Below the pieces are notes generated by a model. The model did not search any database, was not told the origin of the DNA, and saw only the letters and a program-made list of their open reading frames with translations. A stretch of 64,000 nt of DNA from Lentzea atacamensis (GTDB lineage Bacteria > Actinomycetota > Actinomycetes > Mycobacteriales > Pseudonocardiaceae): positions 124,001 to 188,000 of the forward strand of contig NZ_QLTT01000002.1 of the NCBI RefSeq assembly GCF_003269295.1, given 5' to 3'. The number at the start of each line of letters is the position of its first letter. The stretch's first letter is position 1. Below are positions 1 through 7,841 of the stretch, piece by piece. Position numbers and translations under genes: made by a program.

Positions 1-669
1 TCGCAGGTCACGATCTTCGTCGGCGCGCCTCCCGGTGAGGCCACCGTGCCGGACCTGAAGGGCAAGTCCCCGCAGGAGGCTCAGGCGATCATCGACAAGG
101 ACCCCGGCGGCTTCAAGCTCGCGCAGAGCGCCGAGTCCGTCGAGGTCGACGACGCCAAGCTGCAGGGCAAGGTCGCGACGCAGAACCCCGAGGCCGGCCT
201 GAAGCTGAAGAAGGGCGGCACGATCAACATCCAGCTCGGCAAGGCACCGGACAAGCAGAACGTGCCGAACGTCGTGGGCAGTGATGTGAACGATGCCCGC
301 CAGACGCTCGAGGGCTCCGGCTTCAAGGTGAACATCGAGCAGGTCGACAGCGCGAAGCAAGAGGGTCAGGTCATCTCGCAGAACCCCGTCGGGAACAGCA
401 AGGTGGCCAAGGACACGACCGTCACGCTGCGCGTGTCGAAGGGCAACCAGATCGAGATGCCGGACCTCTCCGGGATGACCGAGAAGGAAGCCACGGAGAA
501 GCTGAGGTCGCTGGGCTGGAACGGAAACCTGAACGTTCAGCAGCAGCAGGTCAACAGTCCGTCCCAGGACAAGACCGTGCTCTCGCAGAACCCGGCCAAG
601 GGCTCAACGATCACCAAGGGCGCGTCGGTGACGATCACCGTCGGCAAGTTCGGGATCGTGACGACCTAG
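1..669 (+). CDS. pknB: Serine/threonine protein kinase PknB, C-terminal PASTA region (5' truncated by window)
   Basis: Only the extracellular C-terminus is present; the reading frame is open from base 1, so kinase domain and membrane segment lie outside the window. Three complete PASTA repeats are visible, beginning at VPDLKG (base 46), VPNVVG (about 262) and MPDLSG (457); each ends with the family pattern SQNP...V.I.VG. The residues before base 46 (SQVTIFVG) look like the last strand of one more repeat. PASTA modules bind muropeptides/lipid II and position PknB at sites of wall synthesis. Placement next to trpG and near crgA matches the actinobacterial origin order. The gene ends with a strong hairpin at 684-716. 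Confidence 0.93.
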   Translation, partial: SQVTIFVGAPPGEATVPDLKGKSPQEAQAIIDKDPGGFKLAQSAESVEVDDAKLQGKVATQNPEAGLKLKKGGTINIQLGKAPDKQNVPNVVGSDVNDARQTLEGSGFKVNIEQVDSAKQEGQVISQNPVGNSKVAKDTTVTLRVSKGNQIEMPDLSGMTEKEATEKLRSLGWNGNLNVQQQQVNSPSQDKTVLSQNPAKGSTITKGASVTITVGKFGIVTT

Positions 670-683
670 GTTCGTGCATTGCC

Positions 684-716
684 GGGGCGGCTTCCCTTCG
701 GGGAGCCGCCCCTTTT
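684..716 (+). terminator. Rho-independent terminator of pknB
   Basis: GGGGCGGCT (684-692) pairs perfectly with AGCCGCCCC (704-712), followed by TTTT. It lies 15 bases after the pknB stop and separates it from convergent trpG. Confidence 0.85.
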
Positions 717-718
717 CA

Positions 719-1360
719 TCACTGGCGAGCTGCTGCGGCGAGCGTGCGCATGCCGTTCTCGAGCTGCGCGACCGTCGCCTCGGGAACCTCGTAGCCGCAG
801 ACCTTGAGCCAGTTGGCGAGCATCCGGTGGCCGCCGTCGGTCAGCACCGACTCGGGGTGGAACTGCACACCCTCGACCGGGAGCTCCTTGTGCCGCATGG
901 CCATGACGATGCCGGTCTCGGTCTTGCCGGTGACCTCGAACTCCGCGGGGATCGTCTCCGGCAGCACCGTGAGCGAGTGGTAGCGGGTCGCGATGAACGG
1001 CTTCGGCACGCCGTCGAGCACACCCTTGCCCTCGTGGAAGACGATGCTCGTCTTGCCGTGCAGCAGTTCGGGCGCGCGGTCGACCGTGCCGCCCCACACC
1101 ACACCGATCGCCTGATGACCGAGACACACGCCGAAGACCGGCTTGCCGGTGTCGGCACACCGCTTGATGACGTCGATGCTCGCGCCTGCCCGCTCCGGCG
1201 TACCGGGCCCTGGGCTGACGAGCACCCCGTCGACCTTCGCGATCTCGTCGAGGTCCACCTCGTCGTTGCGCCGCACGACGCACTCGGCCCCGAGCTGGGC
1301 GAGGTACTGGACGAGGTTGTAGACGAAGCTGTCGTAGTTGTCGACCACGAGCACGCGCAT
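719..1360 (-). CDS. trpG: Glutamine amidotransferase, anthranilate/aminodeoxychorismate synthase component II
   Basis: A class I glutamine amidotransferase of 213 residues, the full family length. It shows the N-terminal VVDNYDSFVYNL signature, the nucleophile motif GVCLGHQAIG and the FHPESV motif with the catalytic His and Glu. The enzyme releases ammonia from glutamine for chorismate amination, either for tryptophan (TrpG) or for folate (PabA). The gene beside pknB is conventionally named trpG/pabA, and the sequence does not decide between the two roles. A TAGGCT hexamer lies 6 bases before the ATG, so the message may be leaderless. Confidence 0.9.
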   Translation of the reverse strand: MRVLVVDNYDSFVYNLVQYLAQLGAECVVRRNDEVDLDEIAKVDGVLVSPGPGTPERAGASIDVIKRCADTGKPVFGVCLGHQAIGVVWGGTVDRAPELLHGKTSIVFHEGKGVLDGVPKPFIATRYHSLTVLPETIPAEFEVTGKTETGIVMAMRHKELPVEGVQFHPESVLTDGGHRMLANWLKVCGYEVPEATVAQLENGMRTLAAAARQ

Positions 1361-1408
1361 GTACGAAGCCTAGTCGGTCGCGTCGAGTGAGTTAGCTCTC
1401 GTCATCGA

Positions 1409-1430
1409 CGAGGTTAGGCTAACCTAAAAT
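1409..1430 (+). promoter_or_regulatory. Iron box (IdeR/DmdR type) overlapping a leaderless promoter of fprA
   Basis: CGAGGTTAGGCTAACCTAA (1409-1427) matches the 19-base DtxR/IdeR consensus TTAGGTTAGGCTAACCTAA at 17 positions. The -10-like hexamer TAAAAT (1425-1430) overlaps its right end and is exactly 7 bases from the fprA ATG at 1438, the spacing of leaderless actinobacterial transcripts. No Shine-Dalgarno is present. Inference: iron-replete IdeR covers the -10 and represses fprA. Confidence 0.75.
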
Positions 1431-1437
1431 AGGTGTC

Positions 1438-2793
1438 ATGAGTCGCCCCTTGCGCGTCGCGGTCGTCGGCGCTGGACCGGCCGGTGTGTACGCGGCCGAC
1501 ATCCTGACCAAGTCCGACGTCGACGTGCAGATCGACCTCTTCGAGAAGCTGCCGGCGCCCTACGGCCTCGTGCGCTACGGCGTCGCACCCGACCACCCCC
1601 GCATCAAGGGCATCGTCGGCGCACTGCAGAAGGTGCTCGACAAGCCATCGGTCCGCTTCTTCGGCAACGTCGAGTACGGCGTCGACCTCAAGCTCGACGA
1701 CCTGCGCCAGTTCTACGACGCGGTCATCTTCTCCACGGGCGCGTCCGCCGACCGCCCGCTCGACGTGCCGGGTATCGACCTGCCGGGCAGCTACGGCGCC
1801 GCGGACTTCGTGTCCTGGTACGACGGCCACCCGGACGTGCCGCGCACCTGGCCTCTGACCGCCACCTCGGTCGCGGTGCTGGGCGTCGGCAACGTCGCGC
1901 TGGACGTCGCGCGCATCCTGGCCAAGACCGCGGACGAGCTCCTGGTCACCGAGATCCCCGCCAACGTGTACGAGGGCCTGGCGTCCTCACCGGTCACCGA
2001 CGTGCACGTGTTCGGCCGCCGCGGCCCGGCCCAGGCGAAGTTCACGCCGCTCGAACTGCGCGAGCTCGACCACTCGCCGAACGTCGAGGTGATCGTCCAC
2101 GCCGAGGGCATCGAGTTCGACGAGGCCTCGATGCACGCGATCAGGACCAACAAGCAGGTCGAGATGATCGTGAAGACCCTCCAGGAATGGGCGATCCGCG
2201 ACGTGGGCTCCCGCCCGCGCCGCCTGCACCTGCACTTCCTGGAAGCCCCGGTCGAGGTCCTCGGCACCGACCACGTCACAGGCCTGCGCACCGAAACCCA
2301 GGAGTTGACCGGCGACGGCAACGTCCGCGGCACGGGCGTCTTCACCGACTGGGAGGTCCAGGCCGTCTACCGCGCCGTCGGCTACCTCTCCACCCACCTG
2401 GCCGACATCCCGTTCGACCACGTCTCGGGCACGATCCCGCACCTCGCCGGCCGAGTGCTGGACCTCGACGAGGTGCCGATGCCCGGCGTGTACGTGACCG
2501 GGTGGATCAAGCGCGGCCCGATCGGCCTCATCGGCCACACCAAGGGCGACGCGCTGGAGACCATCACCAGCCTCCTCGAGGACGCCTCGGCACTCCCCCG
2601 CCGCAGCGCGCCCTCCCCGGACGCGATCGTCCAGTTCCTGGAGCAGCGCGGCGTGCCGTTCGTGACCAACGAGGGCTGGCGCAAGCTCGACCTCCACGAG
2701 ATGGCGCTGGGTGCCGCCGAGGGCCGTGAGCGCGTGAAGGTCGTGTCGCGCGAGGAGATGACCGCGATCTCGAACGGCCAGAATGGCGATTGA
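1438..2793 (+). CDS. fprA: Ferredoxin/flavodoxin-NADP+ reductase, adrenodoxin-reductase type
   Basis: The 451-residue protein begins with the FAD-binding VVGAGPAGVYAADIL motif, followed by LPAPYGLVRYGVAPDHP, a signature of FprA/adrenodoxin reductases. A second nucleotide-binding motif (VLGVGNVALDVARIL, about residue 145) serves NADP(H), and the C-terminal VTGWIKRGPIGLIGHTKGDA closes the FAD site. It passes electrons between NADPH and ferredoxin, for example for cytochromes P450 or Fe-S and iron metabolism. The ATG is placed 7 bases after a -10-like hexamer and under an iron box, implying control by iron status. It ends with its own terminator and is not part of the neighbouring conserved clusters. 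Confidence 0.93.
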   Translation: MSRPLRVAVVGAGPAGVYAADILTKSDVDVQIDLFEKLPAPYGLVRYGVAPDHPRIKGIVGALQKVLDKPSVRFFGNVEYGVDLKLDDLRQFYDAVIFSTGASADRPLDVPGIDLPGSYGAADFVSWYDGHPDVPRTWPLTATSVAVLGVGNVALDVARILAKTADELLVTEIPANVYEGLASSPVTDVHVFGRRGPAQAKFTPLELRELDHSPNVEVIVHAEGIEFDEASMHAIRTNKQVEMIVKTLQEWAIRDVGSRPRRLHLHFLEAPVEVLGTDHVTGLRTETQELTGDGNVRGTGVFTDWEVQAVYRAVGYLSTHLADIPFDHVSGTIPHLAGRVLDLDEVPMPGVYVTGWIKRGPIGLIGHTKGDALETITSLLEDASALPRRSAPSPDAIVQFLEQRGVPFVTNEGWRKLDLHEMALGAAEGRERVKVVSREEMTAISNGQNGD

Positions 2794-2826
2794 CGCAGTG
2801 CCGTTCCCGGTCGTTCCCCGATGAAG

Positions 2827-2857
2827 CCGCCATCGCGTGTGGGCGCGATGGCGGTTT
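2827..2857 (+). terminator. Terminator of fprA
   Basis: CCGCCATCGCG (2827-2837) pairs perfectly with CGCGATGGCGG (2844-2854), followed by TTT, 33 bases after the fprA stop. Confidence 0.8.
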
Positions 2858-2894
2858 CACCTATTTCGGTGGCTCTCGTGCGGACACGTGGTCC

Positions 2895-3357
2895 GTGGAC
2901 CCGTCGCTTCGCTCCCGCCTGGAACGCCTGAACGCGGGAGTTCGCCGCCCTCGACATCGAGCCGGACCGGGCGGTGTGGCTCGCGTGCGACCTCCTGCTC
3001 GACGGCGTCGACACCCCCGCGCTCTGCGAGCTGGCCGGCGAGTCGCCGACGCGGCTCGACAAGTGGGAAGCCCGAGACCTTCTCCGGCGAGTGCTCGAGG
3101 AACTCGGCATCCCGCCGCTGTCCTACGAGGAGGCCGACTGGTTCCTCGGCCGCGAGGCAGCGCTGCGAATTCTCGATGGCGCACCAAGCGCCGAGTGGGC
3201 TGACGAGACCTGGCGCATCACCCTGAAGCTGGCCGGCGACGGCGACGAGGTCTTCGCGGCGCTGGCGAACCACGACACCGACCCCGAGCCGTTTCGCGGC
3301 TTCGTGCGCGAATACCTGCGGCTTGCCGACGAACAGTCTGGAGCGGTCACACCGTGA
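2895..3357 (+). pseudogene. Frameshifted upstream copy of a tandem paralogous pair, function unknown
   Basis: The N-terminal piece from GTG 2895 (VDPSLRSRLERLNA) matches the start of the next gene (VNPELRSRLLHLNA), but this frame then runs into arginine-rich nonsense. The remainder continues in the next frame from about 2937 (EFAALDIEP, then VWLACDLLLDG...) to a stop at 3357. Removing one G from GGG at 2936-2938 joins the two into one continuous protein like its neighbour. The intact frame from 2974 would give only a truncated 127-residue protein. It is either a one-base inactivating insertion or an assembly error. No known domain was recognised. Confidence 0.65.
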
Positions 3358-3812
3358 ACCCCGAGCTGCGCTCCCGCCTGCTGCACTTGAACGCGGATCG
3401 GCTTCTGCCGTCGCAGGCCGTGTGGCTGGCGTGCGACCTGCTGGTCGCCGGTATCGGGACGCCGGCGGTGGTCGAGCTGGCCGGGGAGTCGCCGGCAGGG
3501 CTGCTGGCGGACGACGCCGAGCTGCTCGCCGACCGGGTGCTGGCGGAGCTGGGCATTCCACGGCTCAACCGCGAGCAGGTGGAGCTGGTGGAGTGCCGTG
3601 AGCTGGCGCTGGACGTCATCAGCGGCGAGCTCGCGCCCGAGCACTGGGCGTGCTGCATCTGGCCGCTCGGGCGGTTCTGGCGAGGGGACGACCTCGACAC
3701 GTTTCGGGCGGTGGCTGTGCACGACCCTGCCGAGGTGTCGGAGGACGTCCTCGAGTACGCCCGCGAGTTCGTGCGGATCGCGGATGAGCGGCTCAGGGTG
3801 TGGCTGCCCTGA
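3354..3812 (+). CDS. Conserved hypothetical protein, intact paralogue of the preceding gene
   Basis: The 152-residue product starts at GTG 3354, overlapping the upstream stop (GTGA), which implies translational coupling. It shares with the upstream copy the blocks SRL..LNA, VWLACDLL..G..TPA..ELAGESP and VL.ELGIP, and a C-terminal EY.R.ADE segment. It is soluble, helical and leucine-rich, with no signal peptide or membrane segment. The family was not recognised and no function is proposed. The pair sits between fprA and the sortase gene, an insertion relative to the usual trpG-sortase-crgA order. Confidence 0.7.
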   Translation: MNPELRSRLLHLNADRLLPSQAVWLACDLLVAGIGTPAVVELAGESPAGLLADDAELLADRVLAELGIPRLNREQVELVECRELALDVISGELAPEHWACCIWPLGRFWRGDDLDTFRAVAVHDPAEVSEDVLEYAREFVRIADERLRVWLP

Positions 3813-3830
3813 CCCCCTGAACCGGTGTGC

Positions 3831-3986
3831 TCACTCGGTGGTGACGTTGTTGAACGGCAGCTTCGGCTCCGCCCACGGGAACACCACGAACATCAGCAGC
3901 GCCACGATGCCCGCGACCAGCACGACGGCCTGGATGATCCGCAGGAACAGCGGGCCCGGCAGGTGTCGCCAGATCCAGCCGTACAT
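3831..3986 (-). CDS. Small single-pass membrane protein coupled to class E sortase
   Basis: A 51-residue protein (MYGWIWRHLPGP... to ...FNNVTTE) with one hydrophobic segment at about residues 16-37. Its ATG overlaps the sortase stop codon in an ATGA junction, so the two are translated together. The family is not known to me. Position suggests a helper or neighbour of the sortase at the membrane. It is too short to classify with certainty, but the overlap, the clear membrane helix and the good codon usage make it a convincing gene. Confidence 0.7.
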   Translation of the reverse strand: MYGWIWRHLPGPLFLRIIQAVVLVAGIVALLMFVVFPWAEPKLPFNNVTTE

Positions 3987-5278
3987 CAGCCCTCCGTCAT
4001 CTCTGGCGGCACGAAGCCGTCGGCCACCGGGTAGCTCTTGGTCTCGATGGCGTGCACGATCAGGCGCTGCTTGTCGGAGAAGCGCGGGTGGCAGGTCGTC
4101 AGGGTGAGCAGGCGGGCCTGCTTGTCGGGCGGCACCGTGGCGTTGACCTGGTGCGGGATCGGGGCGATGACCTCGCCCTGGGTCGGCGCCACGATCTCCT
4201 GGCCCACGGTCTTGGCGTAGGCGTCGCCGAGGGTCGTGGACAGCGGTGCCACTCCGGCGCAGGCCGGCTGCTTCGACTTCGGGTCCGAGGCCCAGCCCGC
4301 CACCTCGTTGCGCATGGGGAGCACCCGGTAGACGAACCACTGGGTCTGGGTCTGCACGACGATGGCGTTGCAGGACTGGAGCAGGTCGAGGTCGTTGAAC
4401 GGGGCGCCCTTGCCCACGCGGTGACCTGCGATGGAGAAGTTGCCCGGCTCGCCCGGCTGGGCGGTGTCCTTGTAGTGGCCGGGGCCGATCTCCAGGTGCT
4501 TGTCCGTGGTGCCCTCGACCACCGAGAACTTCCAGTCGTTGCCGAAGACCGGGATGTACATCTTCGCGAAGGCCTTGCCTTCGATGAGGTTCAGCTTCGT
4601 CTGGCGGTTCGGGTCGGACGGGGGCGGCGTGACGACGTTCGAGCCCCATTCGGAGTCGAGCGCGGCGGTGGCCTCCTGCTGCTTCTCCGCGGAGAGCAGG
4701 TCGGTCACGTAGACCTCGTAGACGACGAAGAGCAGCACGACCAGGCCCATCGTGATGAGAGCCTCGCCGAAGCCGCGCACGGCCTTGCGCGCGAAGCTGT
4801 CCGGCGGCGGGGCCGGCTTGTCGTCCTCCCCGTCGTAGTACTCGTCATCGTCGTAGTACTCGTCGTCGTAATCGTCCTCGACGCGCGGGATCACCTCGGT
4901 GGGCGGATCGACCGGGCGGGGACGAGGCGGACGCGGCATTCCCTGCGCGGGCATTCCCTGCGGAGGAGTTCCTCTCGGCGGCGTCCCCGGGGGTGGACCG
5001 GGAGGCAGGCCGACAGGCGGGCCGGGAGGCATGCCGCGCGGCGGCGTTCCCGGTGGCGGTCCTTGCGGCATCCCGCGCGGAGGAGTGCCCGGCGGCGGGA
5101 CCTGCTGGTGACGCGGCGGGCTGCCCGACGGGGGCAGGCTTCCGGAGAAAGCGCTGGTGAACTGGGTTGCGTCGGGCGGGGGCAGCGGGCGCGGTGAAGG
5201 TGCGGCCCGCACGTGCTGCAGGTCGTCACGACGGGGTGCAGGACGCCGTGGAGGCGGCTGCTGCGGACCCGAGTTCAC
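3986..5278 (-). CDS. Class E sortase with long proline/glycine-rich cytoplasmic tail
   Basis: The start is put at GTG 5278, preceded by GGAGG at 9 bases, rather than at an upstream ATG at 5314; this gives 430 residues. Layout: a Pro/Gly-rich low-complexity region with repeated PPGTPPRGMP-type units (about 50-120), an acidic Asp/Tyr stretch, one membrane helix (about 165-185), then the sortase barrel. Catalytic residues are visible as His in SIAGHRVGKG, Cys in TLTTCHPRF and Arg in SDKQRL. Class E sortases of high-GC actinobacteria anchor LAxTG-type proteins to the wall. It is the positional counterpart of the sortase gene normally found between trpG and crgA. Confidence 0.88.
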   Translation of the reverse strand: MNSGPQQPPPRRPAPRRDDLQHVRAAPSPRPLPPPDATQFTSAFSGSLPPSGSPPRHQQVPPPGTPPRGMPQGPPPGTPPRGMPPGPPVGLPPGPPPGTPPRGTPPQGMPAQGMPRPPRPRPVDPPTEVIPRVEDDYDDEYYDDDEYYDGEDDKPAPPPDSFARKAVRGFGEALITMGLVVLLFVVYEVYVTDLLSAEKQQEATAALDSEWGSNVVTPPPSDPNRQTKLNLIEGKAFAKMYIPVFGNDWKFSVVEGTTDKHLEIGPGHYKDTAQPGEPGNFSIAGHRVGKGAPFNDLDLLQSCNAIVVQTQTQWFVYRVLPMRNEVAGWASDPKSKQPACAGVAPLSTTLGDAYAKTVGQEIVAPTQGEVIAPIPHQVNATVPPDKQARLLTLTTCHPRFSDKQRLIVHAIETKSYPVADGFVPPEMTEG

Positions 5279-5325
5279 CTGAGAACCTCCGCGCGGACTG
5301 TGAACTGAAAACAACTGCGTCTGCC

Positions 5326-5345
5326 AGGTGGTTCGCTGACCACCT
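5326..5345. promoter_or_regulatory. Inverted repeat in the sortase-crgA divergent promoter region
   Basis: AGGTGGT (5326-5332) and ACCACCT (5339-5345) form a perfect 7-base inverted repeat with a 6-base spacer, in the 145-base gap between the two divergent genes. It could be an operator; no regulator is identified. Confidence 0.35.
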
Positions 5346-5423
5346 TCGCTACGTTAACGTGTTCCCCGAGTAGTGCACGTAAACTTGCGTCATTCAGGGA
5401 TATCCACGTCAGGCGAGGACAGC

Positions 5424-5690
5424 ATGCCCAAGTCCAAGGTCCGGAAGAAGGCGGTCTACACCGCACCCACTGACCGCCGCACGCCGGTCAAGGTCAAGGC
5501 AGCGGGACCGTCTCACCCGGTCTACGTCGTTGTCATGCTCGGCTTCATGCTGCTGGGCCTCGCGTGGCTGGTCGTCAACTACATCGCGGCCGAGAAGATC
5601 CCGTTCATGCTCGAGCTGGGCGCGTGGAACTTCGCCATCGGCTTCGCGCTGATGATCATCGGTCTGTTGATGACGATGCGCTGGCGCTAG
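5424..5690 (+). CDS. crgA: Cell division protein CrgA
   Basis: The 88-residue protein starts at ATG 5424 behind a GAGGAC ribosome site; an in-frame ATG 51 bases upstream lacks one. It has a basic N-terminus (MPKSKVRKK) and two membrane helices (about 34-56 and 67-85) ending in MTMRWR, as in the family. CrgA is a septal membrane protein that interacts with FtsZ, penicillin-binding proteins and the CwsA partner in mycobacteria, and in Streptomyces coordinates septation of aerial hyphae. Its place divergent from the sortase near trpG-pknB is conserved. A strong terminator follows. Confidence 0.95.
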   Translation: MPKSKVRKKAVYTAPTDRRTPVKVKAAGPSHPVYVVVMLGFMLLGLAWLVVNYIAAEKIPFMLELGAWNFAIGFALMIIGLLMTMRWR

Positions 5691-5724
5691 CCACTCGTAG
5701 CCCTCAGCTCATCACTGTTCGTCG

Positions 5725-5764
5725 AGGTCGGCCCGGACGTCACACGTCCGGGCCGACCTTTGTT
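5725..5764 (+). terminator. Terminator of crgA
   Basis: A 16-base perfect stem, AGGTCGGCCCGGACGT (5725-5740) with its complement at 5744-5759, then TTGTT. Confidence 0.85.
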
Positions 5765-5827
5765 ATCACCGGGTTCACCTGGTTCATCTGAGCGTCACCG
5801 AAGCACACGGCTGTAAGTCATCCCCAT

Positions 5828-5849
5828 TGGGGACAAGTCCTGTGGACAA
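5828..5849. promoter_or_regulatory. Pair of DnaA-box-like sequences upstream of the PH-domain gene
   Basis: TGTGGACAA at 5841-5849 is a perfect DnaA box (reverse orientation) and TGGGGACAA at 5828-5836 has one mismatch; both face the same way, 13 bases apart. They lie between crgA and the PH-domain gene, roughly 18 kb from oriC. Confidence 0.45.
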
Positions 5850-5933
5850 CTTTGCGAGAAAATGCACAAGCGGCCGTTTCCCCTCACGCGGCGCCGTTCA
5901 GCGGTCCACATTTCATGCGGGACACTCGACGGT

Positions 5934-6329
5934 GTGACTCGCACCTGGTCCACTCCCGCCCCGCTCGTCGCCGGCGCGTGGGTGCTCGCTCTCCTGCTCG
6001 CCTTCGCCGCGATCATCGCCGACGACAACGCGGGCCGTCTCCTCGTCGGACTGGCAACGCTGCTGGTCACGTACCTCGCGGCGTTCGCGACGATCGCGCG
6101 GCCGCGCCTGTCGGCCGACGCGAACGGGCTCGCTGTGCGCGGGTTCGCGAGCACCACCCACCTGCCGTGGCACGAGGTGAAGGTCAAGCTGCAGACCACC
6201 CGCCGGCTCGGCAGGGAACAGCAGACATTGGAACTCGACGCCGACGACCGTCTCGTGGTGCTCACGAAACTGGACCTCGGCGCCGATCCGGAAGAAGTCG
6301 CGGGCGTCCTGCACGCGCTGCGCCCGTAA
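5934..6329 (+). CDS. PH-domain (bPH2-like) membrane protein, Rv0010c-type
   Basis: GTG 5934 gives 131 residues. Two hydrophobic helices (about 11-29 and 34-53) precede a soluble region, RPRLSADANGLAVRGF...LPWHEVKVKLQ, that carries the bacterial PH-like pattern in which W..V fits the end of a PH strand. The function of these proteins is unknown. It is the positional equivalent of the mycobacterial membrane protein between ppiA and crgA. The upstream ATG at 5862 would add 24 basic residues without a ribosome site and is less likely. It converges on the rhomboid gene with only 5 bases between stops. Confidence 0.7.
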   Translation: MTRTWSTPAPLVAGAWVLALLLAFAAIIADDNAGRLLVGLATLLVTYLAAFATIARPRLSADANGLAVRGFASTTHLPWHEVKVKLQTTRRLGREQQTLELDADDRLVVLTKLDLGADPEEVAGVLHALRP

Positions 6330-6334
6330 TCAGG

Positions 6335-7249
6335 TCAGCGGCACGTCCTGGCGTACTCGATGGCGTATTCGGCCGCCGTGTCGAGCTCGGAGGCGCGCAA
6401 CACGAACATGCCGCCGAGCAACACCACCGCCGCCACGACAGCCGCGATTTGGTACAGGTTGCGGTTCTGCCGCGGCGCCCTGACCATCGCGAGCGTCAGC
6501 AGGCCGCCGATGACGAACCCGCCGAGGTGCCCGAGCAGTGAGGCGTTGGTGAAGAGGTTCGACACCAGGTTGATGCCCACGACCACGACGATCGTCGAAA
6601 TGTCCCGCCGCTGCCGCTTCCACAGGATGAGCAACGCGCCCATCAGGCCGAACACGGCACCGGACGCACCGGCGAGCTGCTGGCAGACGGTGCCGAAGTA
6701 GAACGCCGCCGCGCTGCCGCCGAACAGCGACAGGAAGTACACGGCGCAGAACCTCAGCCTGCCGAGCTCCCTCTCGACGTGCTGGCCGACGACGTAGAGC
6801 ACCGCCATGTTGAGTGCCAGGTGAATCAGCCCGAAGTGCATGAAGCCCGACGTGAGGATCCGCCACCACTCACCGTTCGCGGTGGGGCCGGGGATCATCG
6901 ACGTCAACAGGAAGAGCGGCGACCTGTCGTTGTTCATCGGGCTGCCGGACTGGAAGACCGTGACCACGTACGCGAGCACGTTGAGCGCGATCAGCACCGG
7001 CGTGATGATCACGCGGTCCGTCACCTCGGCACCCACGAGCGTGCGGGCACTGCGCACCGAGCGCTTGCCCTCGTTCACGCAGTCGACGCACTGCATGCCG
7101 ACCGCGGCGTCGCGCAGACAGTCCGGACAGGCCGGACGGTCGCACCTGGTGCAGCGCAGCCGGGTGGGCCGATCGGAATGACGTGCGCAGACCGGGGTTT
7201 CCGGCTCCGCTCCGATCGGCCCTTCCGGTGGCACGAGTGCGTCGCTCAC
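6335..7249 (-). CDS. Rhomboid-family intramembrane serine protease with N-terminal zinc-finger-like region
   Basis: The 304-residue protein starts at GTG 7249, overlapping the ppiA stop (GTGA). The first 60 residues hold paired cysteines and a histidine (CARH, CTRC, CPDC, CVDC), a B-box-like zinc-binding pattern. Six to seven membrane helices follow. The catalytic serine lies in GASGAVFGLMG and the histidine in LGHLGGFVIGG, as in active rhomboids. Such enzymes cut membrane proteins within or near the bilayer; the substrate here is unknown. It is translationally coupled to the peptidyl-prolyl isomerase gene. Confidence 0.9.
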   Translation of the reverse strand: MSDALVPPEGPIGAEPETPVCARHSDRPTRLRCTRCDRPACPDCLRDAAVGMQCVDCVNEGKRSVRSARTLVGAEVTDRVIITPVLIALNVLAYVVTVFQSGSPMNNDRSPLFLLTSMIPGPTANGEWWRILTSGFMHFGLIHLALNMAVLYVVGQHVERELGRLRFCAVYFLSLFGGSAAAFYFGTVCQQLAGASGAVFGLMGALLILWKRQRRDISTIVVVVGINLVSNLFTNASLLGHLGGFVIGGLLTLAMVRAPRQNRNLYQIAAVVAAVVLLGGMFVLRASELDTAAEYAIEYARTCR

Positions 7250-7797
7250 GCGCGTTCGATCGTGATCCGCTCGATCTTGATGTCGTTGACGGGGCGGTCG
7301 CCGGCGCCGGTCGTGGTGTTGCCGATCGCGTCGACGACATCACGCGACTCCTGGTCGGAGACCTCGCCGAAGATCGTGTGCTTGAAGTTCAGCCACGTCG
7401 TCGGCGCCACGGTGATGAAGAACTGCGAACCGTTGGTGTTGGGCCCGGCGTTCGCCATCGCGAGCAGGTAGGGCTTGTTGAACTGCAGTTCCGAGTGGAA
7501 CTCGTCCGCGAAGCGGTAGCCGGGGCCGCCGCGCCCGGTGCCGGTCGGGTCACCGGTCTGGAGCATGAAGCCGGCGATGACGCGGTGGAACAGGGTCCCG
7601 TCGTAGAACGGGCCCGATTTCGTGCCGCTCGCGTTCGCCTCGGTGTAGTCCTTGGTGCCCTCGGCGAGCCCGACGAAGTTCGCCACCGTCTTGGGGGCGT
7701 GGTCGGGGAACAGGTTGAGACGGATGTCGCCCTGCGTGGTGTGCAGGGTCGCCGTCACCTTGGTCCCGACGAAGGATTCGTTGCTGTCAGCCACCAC
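7246..7797 (-). CDS. ppiA: Peptidyl-prolyl cis-trans isomerase A (cyclophilin)
   Basis: A cytoplasmic cyclophilin of 183 residues. Core motifs are present: PKTVANFVGLAEG, FYDGTLFHRVIAGFMLQTGDPTGTGRGGPGY, NGSQFFITVAPT and WLNFKHTIFGEV. It speeds isomerisation of Xaa-Pro bonds during folding. Two adjacent GTG codons (7797 and 7794) could start it. No signal peptide is seen. Its position between the cwsA-like gene and the PH-domain gene is the conserved actinobacterial arrangement. Confidence 0.95.
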   Translation of the reverse strand: MVADSNESFVGTKVTATLHTTQGDIRLNLFPDHAPKTVANFVGLAEGTKDYTEANASGTKSGPFYDGTLFHRVIAGFMLQTGDPTGTGRGGPGYRFADEFHSELQFNKPYLLAMANAGPNTNGSQFFITVAPTTWLNFKHTIFGEVSDQESRDVVDAIGNTTTGAGDRPVNDIKIERITIERA

Positions 7798-7841
7798 CCC
7801 ATCGTGCCATCCACGGGCGCTGATGTTCAGGAAGGGGCACC

